Shown: positions 36,115 to 46,597, counted from the first letter of the stretch. The stretch is 64,000 nt of DNA from Asterias rubens (GCF_902459465.1 NC_047063.1:20487685-20551684), one strand, 5' to 3'. Program-made: numbers and translations. Notes: generated by a model from the letters alone, not told the origin.

Positions 36115-39100
36115 GAATTAGTTAAGAAGATAAACATCACTTGGAATTGAGGAGCAGTTTGAAGTTTCCGTTATTAAGCTGCCCCCTCGGACACCATGCC
36201 GGGTCAAGTCTACAACATCCCGGTCATCCAGCCGGACCTCCGACGAGAGGAGACAATCCAACAAATAGCCGACGCCCTGGACTACATGGAAAAAGTTGCC
36301 AATGATGTCTTTGACCGCATCACTGCCCGAGTCACGGACAACCACACCCGTCTTGAAGGGATCAACAAGAGACTGGACGTCGCCCAGGCCAAAGTCGACA
36401 AAATCAAAGACACACGGAAAGCCATCAAGGTGTTCTCGAGTGCCAAGTACCCTGCACCGGACAGTCACCTGACCTACAAGTCGGTGTTTGAAGGGACGAA
36501 AGATTTGAACCAGATTAAGCGACCTGTAAGGAAACTGATCAGTAAACATCAGAATTTAGACGGTCGAGCCTTGAGGGAGAAACTGCAGTTTTATAATGTT
36601 CAGTTGAACATCCGGAAGGATCGGGATTCAGAGAGCTCGTGGGAAGGTCTTGGTGGTTTACCCAAACATGTGGAATCAATCAATTCACTGCTGCTGTTCA
36701 ATACTAGTGAGAATCCGTAAGTGGTGCTGTGATAAATAACCAACTTTGTATTCATTAATTTTAGGTCTCCAGGGGTTGATTTCACTAACTGTTAGGACTA
36801 GTCCTAACTTAGGACTAAGTCCTCTAGGAGATATTAAAAGCTTAAGGCTACATGTACATGTGTGTAGTCCTAAGTAAGGTCGAGTACCTCTTCCCAATTT
36901 GAGATAAGACTAGTCTTAATTCTTTGTGAAATCCACCCCGAGTAATGTATTCATTTTGTACTTCAGTAACAAATAAAATAAATTCAACCTCAACTCAATT
37001 GATGGCTTCAAATGTTTGTTAAGATTGATTATATTCCAGGCCTTTAAATATTTGTTCAATGCACCCAAAGCAAATTGCCAAGGTGCACTGTGCTTTTGCT
37101 GTGGTGCCCTTTGCAAAGTTCAATACAAATTTACATTAAAAGTGCGTTTTACCAGACATGCCAGAAGAAAATTGCTGTGCCCCTTCAAGAACGGAATTCA
37201 AGGCCTGCTATTCTTTTTTTTTTCCATCTCTATTTTTAGTAAGCTACAAGATGCTGCACTTGTGGTCAGAGTCAGTTTTAAGTTGAGGTTTTAAATGCCG
37301 CTCCCCCTCCCCCCCCCACCACCCCTGACAAAATCTTACAACTTAATCTTGCAAAAGTTAAACTACAACATTAAACATCTATCTACATTTCCACTGCACC
37401 CTACATTTATGTATGTGTACCTTCACAGTATTACACAACAAATTACTATAACCCCTTTCACACTACTCTAGTCCCTGGTGTTGCCCCCCCCCCTGGGAAT
37501 AACGGCTCGGCTTTTCACACTAGGATCCCTTTTGCCCCCGGTCTGCCCTCTGTCTGCCCCGTCCAATGGGCATACCCGAGGGAATAGCCACCCCCCTACT
37601 CTGGAGTAGGGGTGTAAGCGGTAAAACCCTGGTGTGTTCTTGAAACATTCAACTAGTACCCCGTGGAATAGAGACACAGTGTGAAACTGCGCCGGGTTAT
37701 AACCATGGGCTAAAAAAAGTCACAGGGGCTCCCCGGGGGCTCCCCGGGGCTGTGTTCCACTGGAAAGAGACGGTGTGAAAAGGGCCAATGTGATGGTTTT
37801 CAACTGCACAAATCTTTATTACCCAGCGGAAAAGCAAAGTTTTATAATTTAAATTATTATTATTTTTTTTTTCACTCCTATGTTTTTTTTTTCAGGTACA
37901 AGAAATATGTGATGATCGATCCGCTGGGAGCGGTGACCAAAACAAGGAAGGCAATCGAGGAGGAGCAGGAGGAAGGCATTGGAGCAGCCCCGATGTCCAT
38001 CACACAGAGAGAGCAGATGGAGAGGCAGGGGTTAGAGAATTACTTCTATGTCCCTGACCTCGGGGATGTGCCGGAGATCGATGTACCGAACTACCTCCCA
38101 GATTTACCCGGTAAGAATGTAGTCAGGGTTAATGCGATTCCTGTTTTTCAATGATTGTTGAAGCTTTGAAACATTTGCAGGCTCGATTTGGGTGAGAGTG
38201 CCACAAGACCCAAGGGCTTGTGGCTCAAAAAGTTTACCGGACCAGAATTGATTTTTCAATAAGTGTTCTAAAGTTATAAAAACTATAAGGCTCGATTTGG
38301 GGGTGAAAACAAGACCGGTGTGCTTTTGTCTTGAAGCTTAAAATGTTTACCAGAATTTATTTCACAAGGCAAGAATCTTCATGAGAAAGTGCTTTCTACA
38401 CAGTGTCACTTGTAAATTGTTTTTATTTGAACAATCACTTGGTATGGAGTTTAAAAGGGGTTAACCCTGTTTCAGCCCTAGGAGTAGGTGGCAACGGCCT
38501 CTGGACAAACAATTGTAGCCCACACCTTGAAGTGGCCTTCAGGACTTGTGTGTCTGGCGACTTGCATAAAAATACAAATAAATTCTTTTATTCAATTGAA
38601 ACACAGAACACTGCTGAACATGTAAGGTCCCAAGTTTTGCGGTGGTCCGTTATTAAATCCGAGCCCTACATTGGTTTTCAAAAACTTGTGGGAGTTAACT
38701 GAAACAACTAATTTGTGCAAAGCATTGTTGAATTTAACTGTCTGTAGTCCATCACTTAATTTTATAAGTTTAAACGATTGTTTCCTCACATGAAAAACAC
38801 AATTTGCTTGCTTGAACCCTTCTGGTTTTTGGAACCACCACTCACCATCGAAACTGCCTCTGATCTTAAAAAGAGATCACAATGATTGGTTTTTGAAAAG
38901 AAGTACTAAGGTCAAAGTTTTTTTTTTTAAACTGATCCATCATCAGTTGGGATTGACTTTTGTTCTGATATTCTTTGTTTTGTTCAGGAGTTGCTGATGA
39001 CCTGAGCTACAGTGCAGACCTGGGGCCCTCAATCGCACCCTCGTTACCCGGGAGTAATGTTCCAGAGTTGCCAAGTGTCATCCCTGAAATTGGAGGCTTA

Positions 39101-39670
39101 CCAAGTACCCCAGCAACCAATCTCCCGGCCCTTCCTGCTCCGGAAAGTAGTTTTGCCCCACCTCCGCCTGGCGGGGCAGTTGCTCCTCCGCCACCCCCAC
39201 CCCCACCTCCGCCTCCCCCTCCAGGCCCGCCGGGGGAAGCAGGTGGGGCGCCACCCCCACCACCACCACCTCCTCCAACTTCTGCTCCTCAAGCAGCTCC
39301 TGCTGAGAAGGCAGCACCTGCCGACGGCCGCGCCAACCTGATGGAATCCATCCGTATGGCCGGTGGCAAGGGCCTTCTTAGGGACGTCAAGGAACGCAAG
39401 ATGGAGAAGAAACAGAAGAAGCAGAGTCAGGCAGTTACAGGAATGAGTCTGATGGATGATCTTTCCTCTAAGCTGTCACTCCGACGTAAAGGCATCTCAG
39501 GCTCACGCCAGGCAGGAGGAGGAGGGGGAGGAGGTGGAGCGGATGATAGTAGAATGAACGGGAATTCAGGCTCTACAATGGACAAGCTCTCAGCTATGAT
39601 TCCACCTCCACCAAAACCAAACAGGAGTCGATCAAACACGACAAACTCTTTTGAAGAGGATTGGGACTAA
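36115..39670 (+). CDS. WASHC1: WASH complex subunit 1 (WASHC1), complete coding region in three exons
   Basis: Coding exons are 36196-36716, 37896-38110 and 38988-39670, in phases 2 and 1, giving 472 residues (human about 465). Exon 2 has 81 bases of leader from its acceptor at 36114. WASH is the Arp2/3 activator of the WASH complex on endosomes, where it drives branched actin for retromer-linked sorting. The start [19 protein letters not shown] is the conserved WASH homology domain, about residues 1-165. [20 protein letters not shown] follows, then a linker with [18 protein letters not shown] proline tract spans about residues 301-342. The C-terminus has a WH2 motif ([13 protein letters not shown], about 360-381), a connector ([17 protein letters not shown], 399-416) and an acidic tail FEEDWD. 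All active elements are intact. Confidence 0.97.
36769..36940. mobile_element. CCAGGGG-ended MITE, copy 2, in WASHC1 intron 2
   Basis: The left end CCAGGGGTTGATTTCAC and right end GTGAAATCCACCCC are inverted. GATAAGACTAGTCTTAA is shared with 15747-15915. Confidence 0.8.
37451..37786. mobile_element. CCCTTTCACAC-ended element in WASHC1 intron 2
   Basis: ACCCCTTTCACACTACTCT at the left and GTGTGAAAAGGGCC at the right are inverted. The interior is rich in C runs and contains CTGGGAATAACGGCTCGGC, as in 26477-26965. Confidence 0.75.
38398..38590 (+). repeat. Dispersed repeat in WASHC1 intron 3, copy 1
   Basis: AGGGGTTAACCCTGTTTCAG, then AGTAGGTGGCAACGGCCTCT, then CACCTTGAAGTGGCC and an AT-rich end (CATAAAAATACAAATAAA). 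The same order occurs at 39848-40025, which suggests a SINE. Confidence 0.6.
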
Positions 39671-39847
39671 ACATCAGGAAGGAATACTCCATTGATCATA
39701 TCAGAGAAATTATTGTATAAAACATTACATTCCTGCCCAATCTATTTGTCTACCTAACAACTCTTGTTCCTTAAGGTTGGGAAGGAAGTACATACTGCTC
39801 TACCATTCAGGTTCCTAGTGAACGATACCCATGCTTAAACATCATTA

Positions 39848-40025
39848 CACACTGTGACACTGTGAAGGGGGTAACCCTGTTTCAGCCCCAGAAATAGGTG
39901 TTAAGGCCCCTTGTGGCAGTTGATCTGGGTCGAAAGCCCAAAGCAGTTAAGTGTAGCACTCACCTTGAAGTGGCCGTCCTTGGCCTTGTGGTGTTAGGTG
40001 ATATCTCATAAAAAAATATAAACCA
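39848..40025 (+). repeat. Dispersed repeat, copy 2, in or just past the WASHC1 3' UTR
   Basis: AGGGGGTAACCCTGTTTCAG, CACCTTGAAGTGGCC, CATAAAAAAATATAA. It is collinear with 38398-38590 but diverged in the middle. Confidence 0.6.
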
Positions 40026-40030
40026 ATATT

Positions 40031-40422
40031 GAAGGCAGTGGAAACTATTGGTAATTACTCAAAATACATGTAATTTGTATCATAAAACCTTTCTTGATTA
40101 CAAGTAATGGGGAGAGGTTGATAGTATAAAACTTTGTGAGAAACAGCTCCCTCTGAAGTGACAAGTTTTCAAAAATGAAGTAATTTTCCACGAAATTTGA
40201 TTTCGATGGCCTCAGATTTAGAATTTGAGGTCTCGAAATCAAGCATCTGAAAGCACACAACCGTGTGTGACAACGTTTATTTTTTCTTTCATTATTATCT
40301 CGCCACTTCGAGGACCGATTGAGCTCAAATGTTCACAGGTTTGTTATTTTATGCATATGTTGAGATACACCAACTGTGAAGACAAGTCTTTGACAATTAC
40401 CAATAGTGTCCAGTGTCTTAAA
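40031..40422 (+). mobile_element. TTAA-type MITE family A
   Basis: The left end AGGCAGTGGAAACTATTGG and right end CCAATAGTGTCCAGTGTCTT are inverted. The family core is intact (AATGGGGAGAGGTTGATAGT, TTTGAGGTCTCGAAATCAAG). The right flank is duplicated at 56381. Confidence 0.85.
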
Positions 40423-40636
40423 CCATTTGTTTTAGTCTAACTGAACTATGTGTGCTTATCCCTTGTTAACCCTCCTACTGATGGTCCCATTTTTCAGCGT
40501 GTTGACCAACCGCTTCAAACCGTTCAACTGCATGGTTTGTGTAAAGTGAGAAACTTTGCGCAGAACCGCACTTAAGTTTCTGTATGCAGGTTTGTGTATA
40601 GATCCATTCACCACATGATGAGGTATCATACGCATG
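40423..40636. repeat. Near-identical duplicate of 56381-56594
   Basis: About 212 bases differ from the other copy at only about three positions (one small indel and two substitutions as read by eye). They include CTCCTACTGATGGTCCCATT and ATTCACCACATGATGAGGTA. Confidence 0.88.
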
Positions 40637-41066
40637 CTGCTCCTGCGGTATCACACATGCTCTCGTGGAACAAAGTTAAATGTACGCTATATTTTTCTGT
40701 AACCCACAAGCGCACATTTTATAGCAAATTTGTCTTCAAGCAATCGACCAATCAGAATCGAGGATTCAAGTTTGGTGGAAGATTAGATACCTTATCTTCC
40801 AGTACGCGCTAATCCACCAATCAGTGCTCGAACTGGAGTGTGGTATAAAAACCTAAGCTAAGTATAAAAACCTAATACTATTTCCAGTTTTGTTATTGCA
40901 CACATTGTGTATAGTGAGTGTCAATGTGTTACGCTTGTATACGGACAGTGCAAAATTGCATTCTTGACTTTGTGCGCGTACATGCTGTTCATCGCGCAAA
41001 AAAAAGTTGTGAAATTTTAACTTTGCGTGTTGCACATAAGACTGGAAGATAAATTTGTTATAACAC

Positions 41067-41180
41067 ACGCGCTCGTGGGATACCAAAAAATATTGCGTGG
41101 CTGCGTCCCATATCCAACTCGGCCTTGTTGAATATGGGACACAGAAGCGCTATATTAGTCTGTATTCCACGAGCACTTAT
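41067..41180. repeat. Imperfect 115-bp inverted repeat
   Basis: CGCTCGTGGGATA with GTCCCATATCCAAC faces GTTGAATATGGGAC with TATTCCACGAGC. It is hairpin-like, possibly a mobile element remnant. Confidence 0.55.
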
Positions 41181-41892
41181 GTGATAACTTATAATATTGC
41201 AGGTTTGTACACACTGCACCTGTAGTTTTTTTTTTTTTCATTCAAACCCATAATAGACGATAATGAAGAGTCGAACAGTAAGAGAGTTTGACTGTATATT
41301 GCATAGATGCACTCATGTTGCGAGGGGGAGTAGCGATATTAAATATTCAGACAGTTGGAGGGTTTATTATATATACACCAAACAATGATCTTGAAATTGT
41401 TTTGCACACTAAAAGAACATAATGGTTTATTATCAATGCTATGTAATTCATTTGTGTTTTTTTCACAAAAATAAACAGCAAATTTCCCAAACAATTGTTG
41501 TTTTTATCATCCAAAAGAACTTATAATACAAACCATGCTCACAAAAAGTTTATGATGCTGGAGCAGGAAAACATGATTTCGTTTGAAAACATTGTTAACT
41601 TACACAGATTTTTGATTTTATCAATAACAAAACTCTCTAGAACAGACATGCGACAAACTATTTCAAAACTTGCTGATAGATTTTTATCGTACACGGCTGG
41701 TTCAGGTATTGAGAAATCTGTGTAATTACGTTTCAGCCAACACACTTCTCGCTTATTAAATGCGAAGTTGCATGTACTACATACTGCATGTAAATTCATT
41801 ATATTTAATGTAAATTAACTTGAAAACAAATCTTCATTTTATGCTAAAACAATATCTGATCGGAATTTTGCTATGAAGACAATAAAGAAAGC

Positions 41893-42081
41893 ATGTCTTA
41901 TTTGTATACTGTAAACAAACAAAAGCTATTACTGTTCCTCGTTATTGTAGTGTTGTTGACTTCTTTATCTCATACAAATGGAACTTTCTTTGACTATATA
42001 AAGTTCATTATAAGAGAGGGAAGTAAGTTTCTTAAGGCGGGTTATTCCTCTGGTAACACTGTCAAACATGTCAAACAATGA
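41893..42081 (+). CDS. Candidate small secreted basic peptide, unrecognised
   Basis: The 62-codon open frame starts MSYLYTVNKQK, followed by a strong hydrophobic core (LLLFLVIVVLLTSLS). A possible signal cleavage after HTNG would leave a basic amphipathic stretch (FFDYIKFIIREGSKFLKAGY) of about 32 residues, ending VKHVKQ. That layout resembles short secreted or membrane-active peptides. However, it has no homologue I can name, its length is within chance for an AT-rich region, and a GTAAGT at about 42025 could be a donor inside the frame. Treat it as hypothetical. Confidence 0.3.
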   Translation: MSYLYTVNKQKLLLFLVIVVLLTSLSHTNGTFFDYIKFIIREGSKFLKAGYSSGNTVKHVKQ

Positions 42082-42237
42082 AAGAAAAGTACACCCTTGT
42101 TGCATAAAAATAAGGTCCTTGTGCAGATTCAAATTTTTGGCTGGCCTCAAAAAGGGTAATTTCTATAACAATCATGTTTTAAATGGCCATTAATTTTTGG
42201 GAGTTATTACCAAAGATGTTTACATGTACCTCTCCCT

Positions 42238-42624
42238 TTAAAGGCTGCAGACACTTTTGGTAATTACTCAAAATAATTATCAGCATAAAACATTTCTTTG
42301 TGACGAGAAATGGGGAGAGGCTGGTAGTATAAAACATTGTGGGAAAGGCTCCCTCTGAAGTAATGTAGTTTTCGAGAAAGAAGTAATTTTCCACGAATTT
42401 GATTTCGAGACCTCAGATTAAGAATTTGAGGTCTCAAAATCAAGCATCTGAAGCACACAACTTTGTGTGACAAGGGTGTTTTTTCTTTCATTATTATCTC
42501 GCAACTTCGTTGACCAATTGAGCTCAAATACTCACAGGTTTGTTGTTCCATGCATATATATATGTTGATATACACCAAGTGAGAAGACTGGTCTTTGACA
42601 ATTACCAATAGCGTCCAGTGTCTA
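42238..42624 (+). mobile_element. TTAA-type MITE family A, first of an adjacent pair
   Basis: Ends AAAGGCTGCAGACACTTTTGG and, inverted, AGACACTGGACGCTATTGG. The internal palindrome is TTTCGAGACCTCAG and TTGAGGTCTCAAAA. It joins the next copy through TATAAA, a decayed TTTAAA. Confidence 0.85.
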
Positions 42625-43201
42625 TAAAGGCACTGGACCCTATTGGTAATTACTAATAATAATTGTTAGCAGAAAAACTTACTTGATAGAGCTGATGATA
42701 GTATAAAACATTGTGAGAAACGGTTCCCACTGTAGTAACATATTTGTTTAGAAAGAAGTAATTTCTCACTAAAATATTTGAAATTAATTTTGAGACCTCT
42801 GAATTAGTTTTTGAGGTTCCCAAATCAAGCATCTGAAAGCACACAACTTGTTTTTTCTTACATTATTCTCTAGCAACTTCATGATGACCATTGGCCATTG
42901 ACCAATTGAGCTCAAATTTTCACAGGTTTGTTATTTTACGCATAATATGTTGAGATGTACCAAGTGAGAAGACTGGTCCAGGGCTGTATGCTTCGTTTTT
43001 GAAAGGGCAAGGGCACCAAGGCATTTTTTTCTTGGTAAAGGGCACCCTATGATGAAATTGCAAATTTGTACTGGAGCATTTCAAGGGCACCAAGGCAATG
43101 ACCAGGGGGCACGGAGGCAATCGCCTTCGTTGCCTCCGTGAAGTATCAGGCCTGCTGGTCTTTAAAAATATTACAACAGGTGTCCAGTGCACTGCCTTAA
43201 A
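42625..43201 (+). mobile_element. TTAA-type MITE family A, second of the pair, interrupted by a CAGG element
   Basis: It begins AAAGGCACTGGACCCTATTGG. It is broken at AGACTGGTC (42978) and resumes after the insert as CTGGTCTTTAAAAATATTAC, ending GGTGTCCAGTGCACTGCCTT. Confidence 0.82.
42979..43154 (+). mobile_element. CAGG-ended non-autonomous element with 6-bp target duplication
   Basis: The left end CAGGGCTGTATGCTTCG pairs with the right end GAAGTATCAGGCCTG. Direct repeats CTGGTC at 42973-42978 and 43155-43160 flank it. The inside has GGGCAAGGGCACCAAGGCA. Other copies are at 62399-62588 and 59390-59573. Confidence 0.82.
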
Positions 43202-43429
43202 AAAAGAATCAAATTCCATTTAGTTGTTTTTGTTTTTGTGTTCAGTATCGCCCCACCCCCATCCCACAACGAGAAAGAAAAAACAACAACAACAACAAAC
43301 AGCAACAGCAGCAGCAGCAGGAGAAATAACATGGCGACAGCGGCGTACTGTACATCTGTACATAGTACAAACGTGGACACTGCATGCAGACGACGCTCGA
43401 CCGAAAGTAAGCTTTCCATATCTGTGTTT

Positions 43430-43484
43430 TTATTGGTCCGAGGTGATGTTTGTCAGCTGCACCAAAATCACCTCGGACCAATCA
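43430..43484. repeat. Short perfect hairpin
   Basis: TTGGTCCGAGGTGAT and ATCACCTCGGACCAA are exact inverses separated by about 20 bases. They lie about 170 bases past the amidase stop. Confidence 0.8.
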
Positions 43485-43525
43485 AAACATGGACATGTAT
43501 GTATGTAAAGCTACGTCACTGCACA

Positions 43526-43531
43526 TTTATT
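43526..43531 (-). terminator. Candidate poly(A) signal of the amidase gene
   Basis: AATAAA on the minus strand, about 122 bases after the TAG stop, is a suitable distance. Confidence 0.5.
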
Positions 43532-43652
43532 TAACGTGATCATTGTATCCATTGAAATCACTGGTTCTGAAAAGCAATTAGTTCTTTTGAGCGCCCTACC
43601 AAAATGATGTCAAGAGTGTTTTTCTTGGTCAAAGCTGATCATAACGTGTAGT

Positions 43653-45008
43653 CTAAAGTTCAAGAGCTTCTTCGATTGCTCTTGCAACTGCGATTAGACG
43701 CCTATCGTTGCCGGTGAGACCTTCGATTTGCATCCCAAAGAGGGCCCAAGTCCCCTTGGCGAACCCTCCAGGAATCACAAGGGATGGGTTGTTGCAAATG
43801 TTACCAAAGTCATCATTTTCAGGGATGGTAAATTCCATACTGGGCTCGTAGGCGCTGATCATTGGAGGAGTTGCCTTATTGGCAGGCATGAGGATACAGT
43901 CCAGTTGATGATCATCAAAGTACTTCTTCATGTCCTCTCTGAGCTTGTCTCTGGCTGTCATCGCTGCCTGGTAAAGCTCAGGACTGACAGGGTCCTGAAC
44001 CACAGACTGGAATATTTCTTTGACATCAGGCAATGCTATCTTGTTGATGACTTCTTCAACTGATACTTTGTGACCGTGGTGCTCCATGTACTCCTTAAGG
44101 CGAGGAATCAGCTCATAATTGACGGATGGAATGAAGTGTTTTTCAAACATCTCAGTCACTCCTGGAACTTCGCCTTCGTCTATGACTATAAAACCTTTGT
44201 CTTTGAGCTCTGCCAAGAATTTCTCTGCGTAATCCTGGACTGCAGAGTCTAAACCTTCCCAGAAGTGAGGTCTCGCCACTCCAATTCTAATCTCTGCTGG
44301 CAAGGGGACATCGAGAGGTTCCTCCCCTGTCATCACGTGATCTAGGATCGCGATATCATTGGCGCTCCTTGTTAGGGGGCCGACGGAGTCTCTAACATGC
44401 GACATCTTGACGCCGAAGTCAGCCGGCCAACGCCCACTTGTGGGACGCAGACCAAATATCCCATTAAAGGAAGCGGGAATTCGGATTGATCCTCCAGTGT
44501 CGGTGCCGAGGGCGGCGGGGACGATATCGGCGGCGACTGCCCCTCCACTTCCACCGCTACTCCCCCCGCACGTGTAGTCAAAGTTGTGAAAGTTGTGGCA
44601 GGATCCTGTGTACGTATTAATAGTTGACGCTCCAGCAGCCAGCTCGTGCATGTTGGTCCTACCAGCGTGGATTGCCCCTGCATCAAAAAGCCTCTTAGCA
44701 ACCTCAGCTGTGTGCTTGGGTTTGAGACCAGCTAGACCCGGAGTACAAGCTCCAGTCGCCTCTCCTTCTACGTCGATGTTATCCTTTATGGCGATTAAGA
44801 TTCCTTCAAGAGGTAGATTGATCTTGCTCCGATACCTGGCATCTGCCTCCTTGGCTTTTTGCAACATCCGCTCTGTATCCATGGAGATGAAGTAATTGAA
44901 CATCTTCAGGTCCACAGCCCGCTGGATCATCCGCTTAGTATATGCTTCACAGGTCAGGGTACCGTTCTTGAAGCGGTCTAGAAGATCTCCAATTGTAAGA
45001 CGATACAT
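43653..45008 (-). CDS. Amidase signature family hydrolase, single coding exon (451 residues)
   Basis: The full-length enzyme hydrolyses carboxamide bonds. The Ser-cisSer-Lys triad is present with family spacing: Lys75 (in IAIKDNIDV), cis-Ser150 (CGGSSGGSGGAVAAD) and nucleophile Ser174 (GTDTGGSIRIPAS). The spacings of 75 and 24 residues equal those of FAAH (142, 217, 241). Length and C-terminal layout resemble bacterial and fungal small amidases of the indoleacetamide/mandelamide hydrolase type. There is no FAAH-like transmembrane start or GatA-like ending, and the substrate cannot be read from sequence. The coding region has no intron, unlike its spliced neighbours. A consensus acceptor (TTCTTTGCAG, ending about 45032) just upstream of the ATG suggests a spliced 5' leader, so the gene looks domesticated. 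It is probably an ancient horizontal acquisition (inference). Confidence 0.92.
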   Translation of the reverse strand: MYRLTIGDLLDRFKNGTLTCEAYTKRMIQRAVDLKMFNYFISMDTERMLQKAKEADARYRSKINLPLEGILIAIKDNIDVEGEATGACTPGLAGLKPKHTAEVAKRLFDAGAIHAGRTNMHELAAGASTINTYTGSCHNFHNFDYTCGGSSGGSGGAVAADIVPAALGTDTGGSIRIPASFNGIFGLRPTSGRWPADFGVKMSHVRDSVGPLTRSANDIAILDHVMTGEEPLDVPLPAEIRIGVARPHFWEGLDSAVQDYAEKFLAELKDKGFIVIDEGEVPGVTEMFEKHFIPSVNYELIPRLKEYMEHHGHKVSVEEVINKIALPDVKEIFQSVVQDPVSPELYQAAMTARDKLREDMKKYFDDHQLDCILMPANKATPPMISAYEPSMEFTIPENDDFGNICNNPSLVIPGGFAKGTWALFGMQIEGLTGNDRRLIAVARAIEEALEL

Positions 45009-45452
45009 CTTGAAAGTTTGTCAGCAAAACCTGCAAAGAATAATTTGGTCAAGATGTTTGACACCATACAGACTCTTCACTGGCAAGGATAGTTTTGTGG
45101 TAAGAGTCCAGTAATTTTATAACTTCCCCAACGGCAATTGGTAAACTAAAAGCCGGAACTGCCTGATCTGCCTGATCTGCCGGAACTGCTAAAAAAATGA
45201 AATTTTTAGGATAATTTTATTGCATTTGAAGTCGGAACTCAGTTGGAATGGTCAAATACATCAGTTTTTGTTATAACTACTCACTAACCTGTGCAAAAGA
45301 TTATTCCTGGAACTCAAAAAAGTTAAAATTTGACTGACTTTGTTGATCGCATGATGGACAAATCGGACAGCAGGTACCACTACCAGACTATGCAACAGAC
45401 GCACGCAAAGTGGCACTGTATTCGTAATCGGGCGGTGCGTGGGTAATGGGGT

Positions 45453-45838
45453 GGTCGCACATTGCAGGTCGGAACTCACATTGCTTGCAGTACTACGCGG
45501 TCGCACATTGCAGGTCGGAACCATAATAGAGATCAGTGGTCGGAACTCACATTGCTTGCAGTACTACGCGGTCGCACATTGCAGGTCGGAACTCACATTG
45601 CTTGCAGTACTACGCGGTCGCACATTGCAGGTCGGAACTCACATTGCTTGCAGTACTACGCGGTCGCACATTGCAGGTCGGAACTCACATTGCTTGCTGT
45701 ACTACGCGGTCACACATTGCAGGTCGGAACTCACATCGCTTGCTGTACTACGCGGTCGCACATTGCAGGTCGGAACTCACATTGCTTGCAGTTCTACGCG
45801 GTCGCACATTGCAGGTCGGAACTCACATTGCTTGCAGT
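45453..45838. repeat. 46-bp minisatellite upstream of the amidase gene
   Basis: About 8 copies start at 45453, 45499, 45570, 45616, 45662, 45708, 45754 and 45800. The unit contains GGTCGCACATTGCAGGTCGG then AACTCACATTGCTTGC. A 25-base partial copy interrupts the array at about 45520-45569. Since 46 is not a multiple of 3, all three plus frames read the same peptide pattern in turn, and none is a gene. Confidence 0.93.
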
Positions 45839-45934
45839 AGCCTTAGCCCACCTTATTGAGCTATTAATGGCTCCACTTTTAACATCGGTCTTATCAATGT
45901 AATAGCTCAACAAGGTGTATGGGCTAGCCTAACC
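45838..45934. mobile_element. 97-bp hairpin element next to the minisatellite
   Basis: TAGCCTTAGCCCACCTT with ATTGAGCTATTA pairs with TAATAGCTCAA and AAGGTGTATGGGCTAGCCTA. Confidence 0.75.
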
Positions 45935-46597
45935 TATAAACATATCAATGCATCCACAGCCGTTTCTATAAACATTTGTATTATTTCTAAGCTTAAAATA
46001 AATTTGATTTTTTCCCCAGTATATCGAAGAATTTGGTTATGTACATCAACCCTTATTTTTACGATGCACTTTCTTGGGGTAATACTTTAATAGAATCCTG
46101 ACAAGAGTTCGACTTATTTATTAAAAAAAAAAATGTAATGCTCGTGAACAGTTACTTATAATCCCCTTTTTATAATTGCCTTGTTTTAAAAGTTAATGAA
46201 ATTTATTCTCTCAAGCTTTGCTCTCTCATGCATCAACTTTTAAAAAAACCTCGCCCAATTCCATCAGTTCTATGTTTAAAAAAAAATTAAAAAAATTGAT
46301 CATCACTTCACAAGGCAGTGTCATGAATTTCATCAATCTTAAACTCGCACTACACTTTCAAAATAAGTGTGAAATATGCGAGGCCCAAGCTATGGAGCTC
46401 TGTTGACACCCCATCCGTAGTCCATCACACGAAAATAATTCAACAATGCAAATTAGATTGGCCCTGCAACTGCCGAGGCCTTAAATTATACAAAATAATA
46501 GCCCCACCCACCCATAGTCCAATCTGGATCTGGATATTATACTCCGTTATAAACGGATACCCGCATCGCATCAGAGTTTTATGACCTGACCAATGAC

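Larger units (their letters stand above)
39671..43652. other. Spacer between convergent WASHC1 and the amidase gene
   Basis: Besides the repeats listed, 41200-42100 is AT-rich and looks unique. It carries two short open frames on plus (41495-41725 and 41893-42081) and one on minus (41799-41539). None is assigned to a known family. I saw no clear AATAAA close to the WASHC1 stop. Confidence 0.5.

Noticed and set aside
43224-43534. Plus-strand frames of 94-115 codons near the amidase 3' end
   Set aside because: They cover a CAA/CAG run and a hairpin, with no family signature. They overlap the likely amidase 3' UTR.
45439-45902. Three overlapping plus-strand frames of 107-146 codons
   Set aside because: The 46-bp repeat opens every frame. 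There is no start context, domain or splice support.
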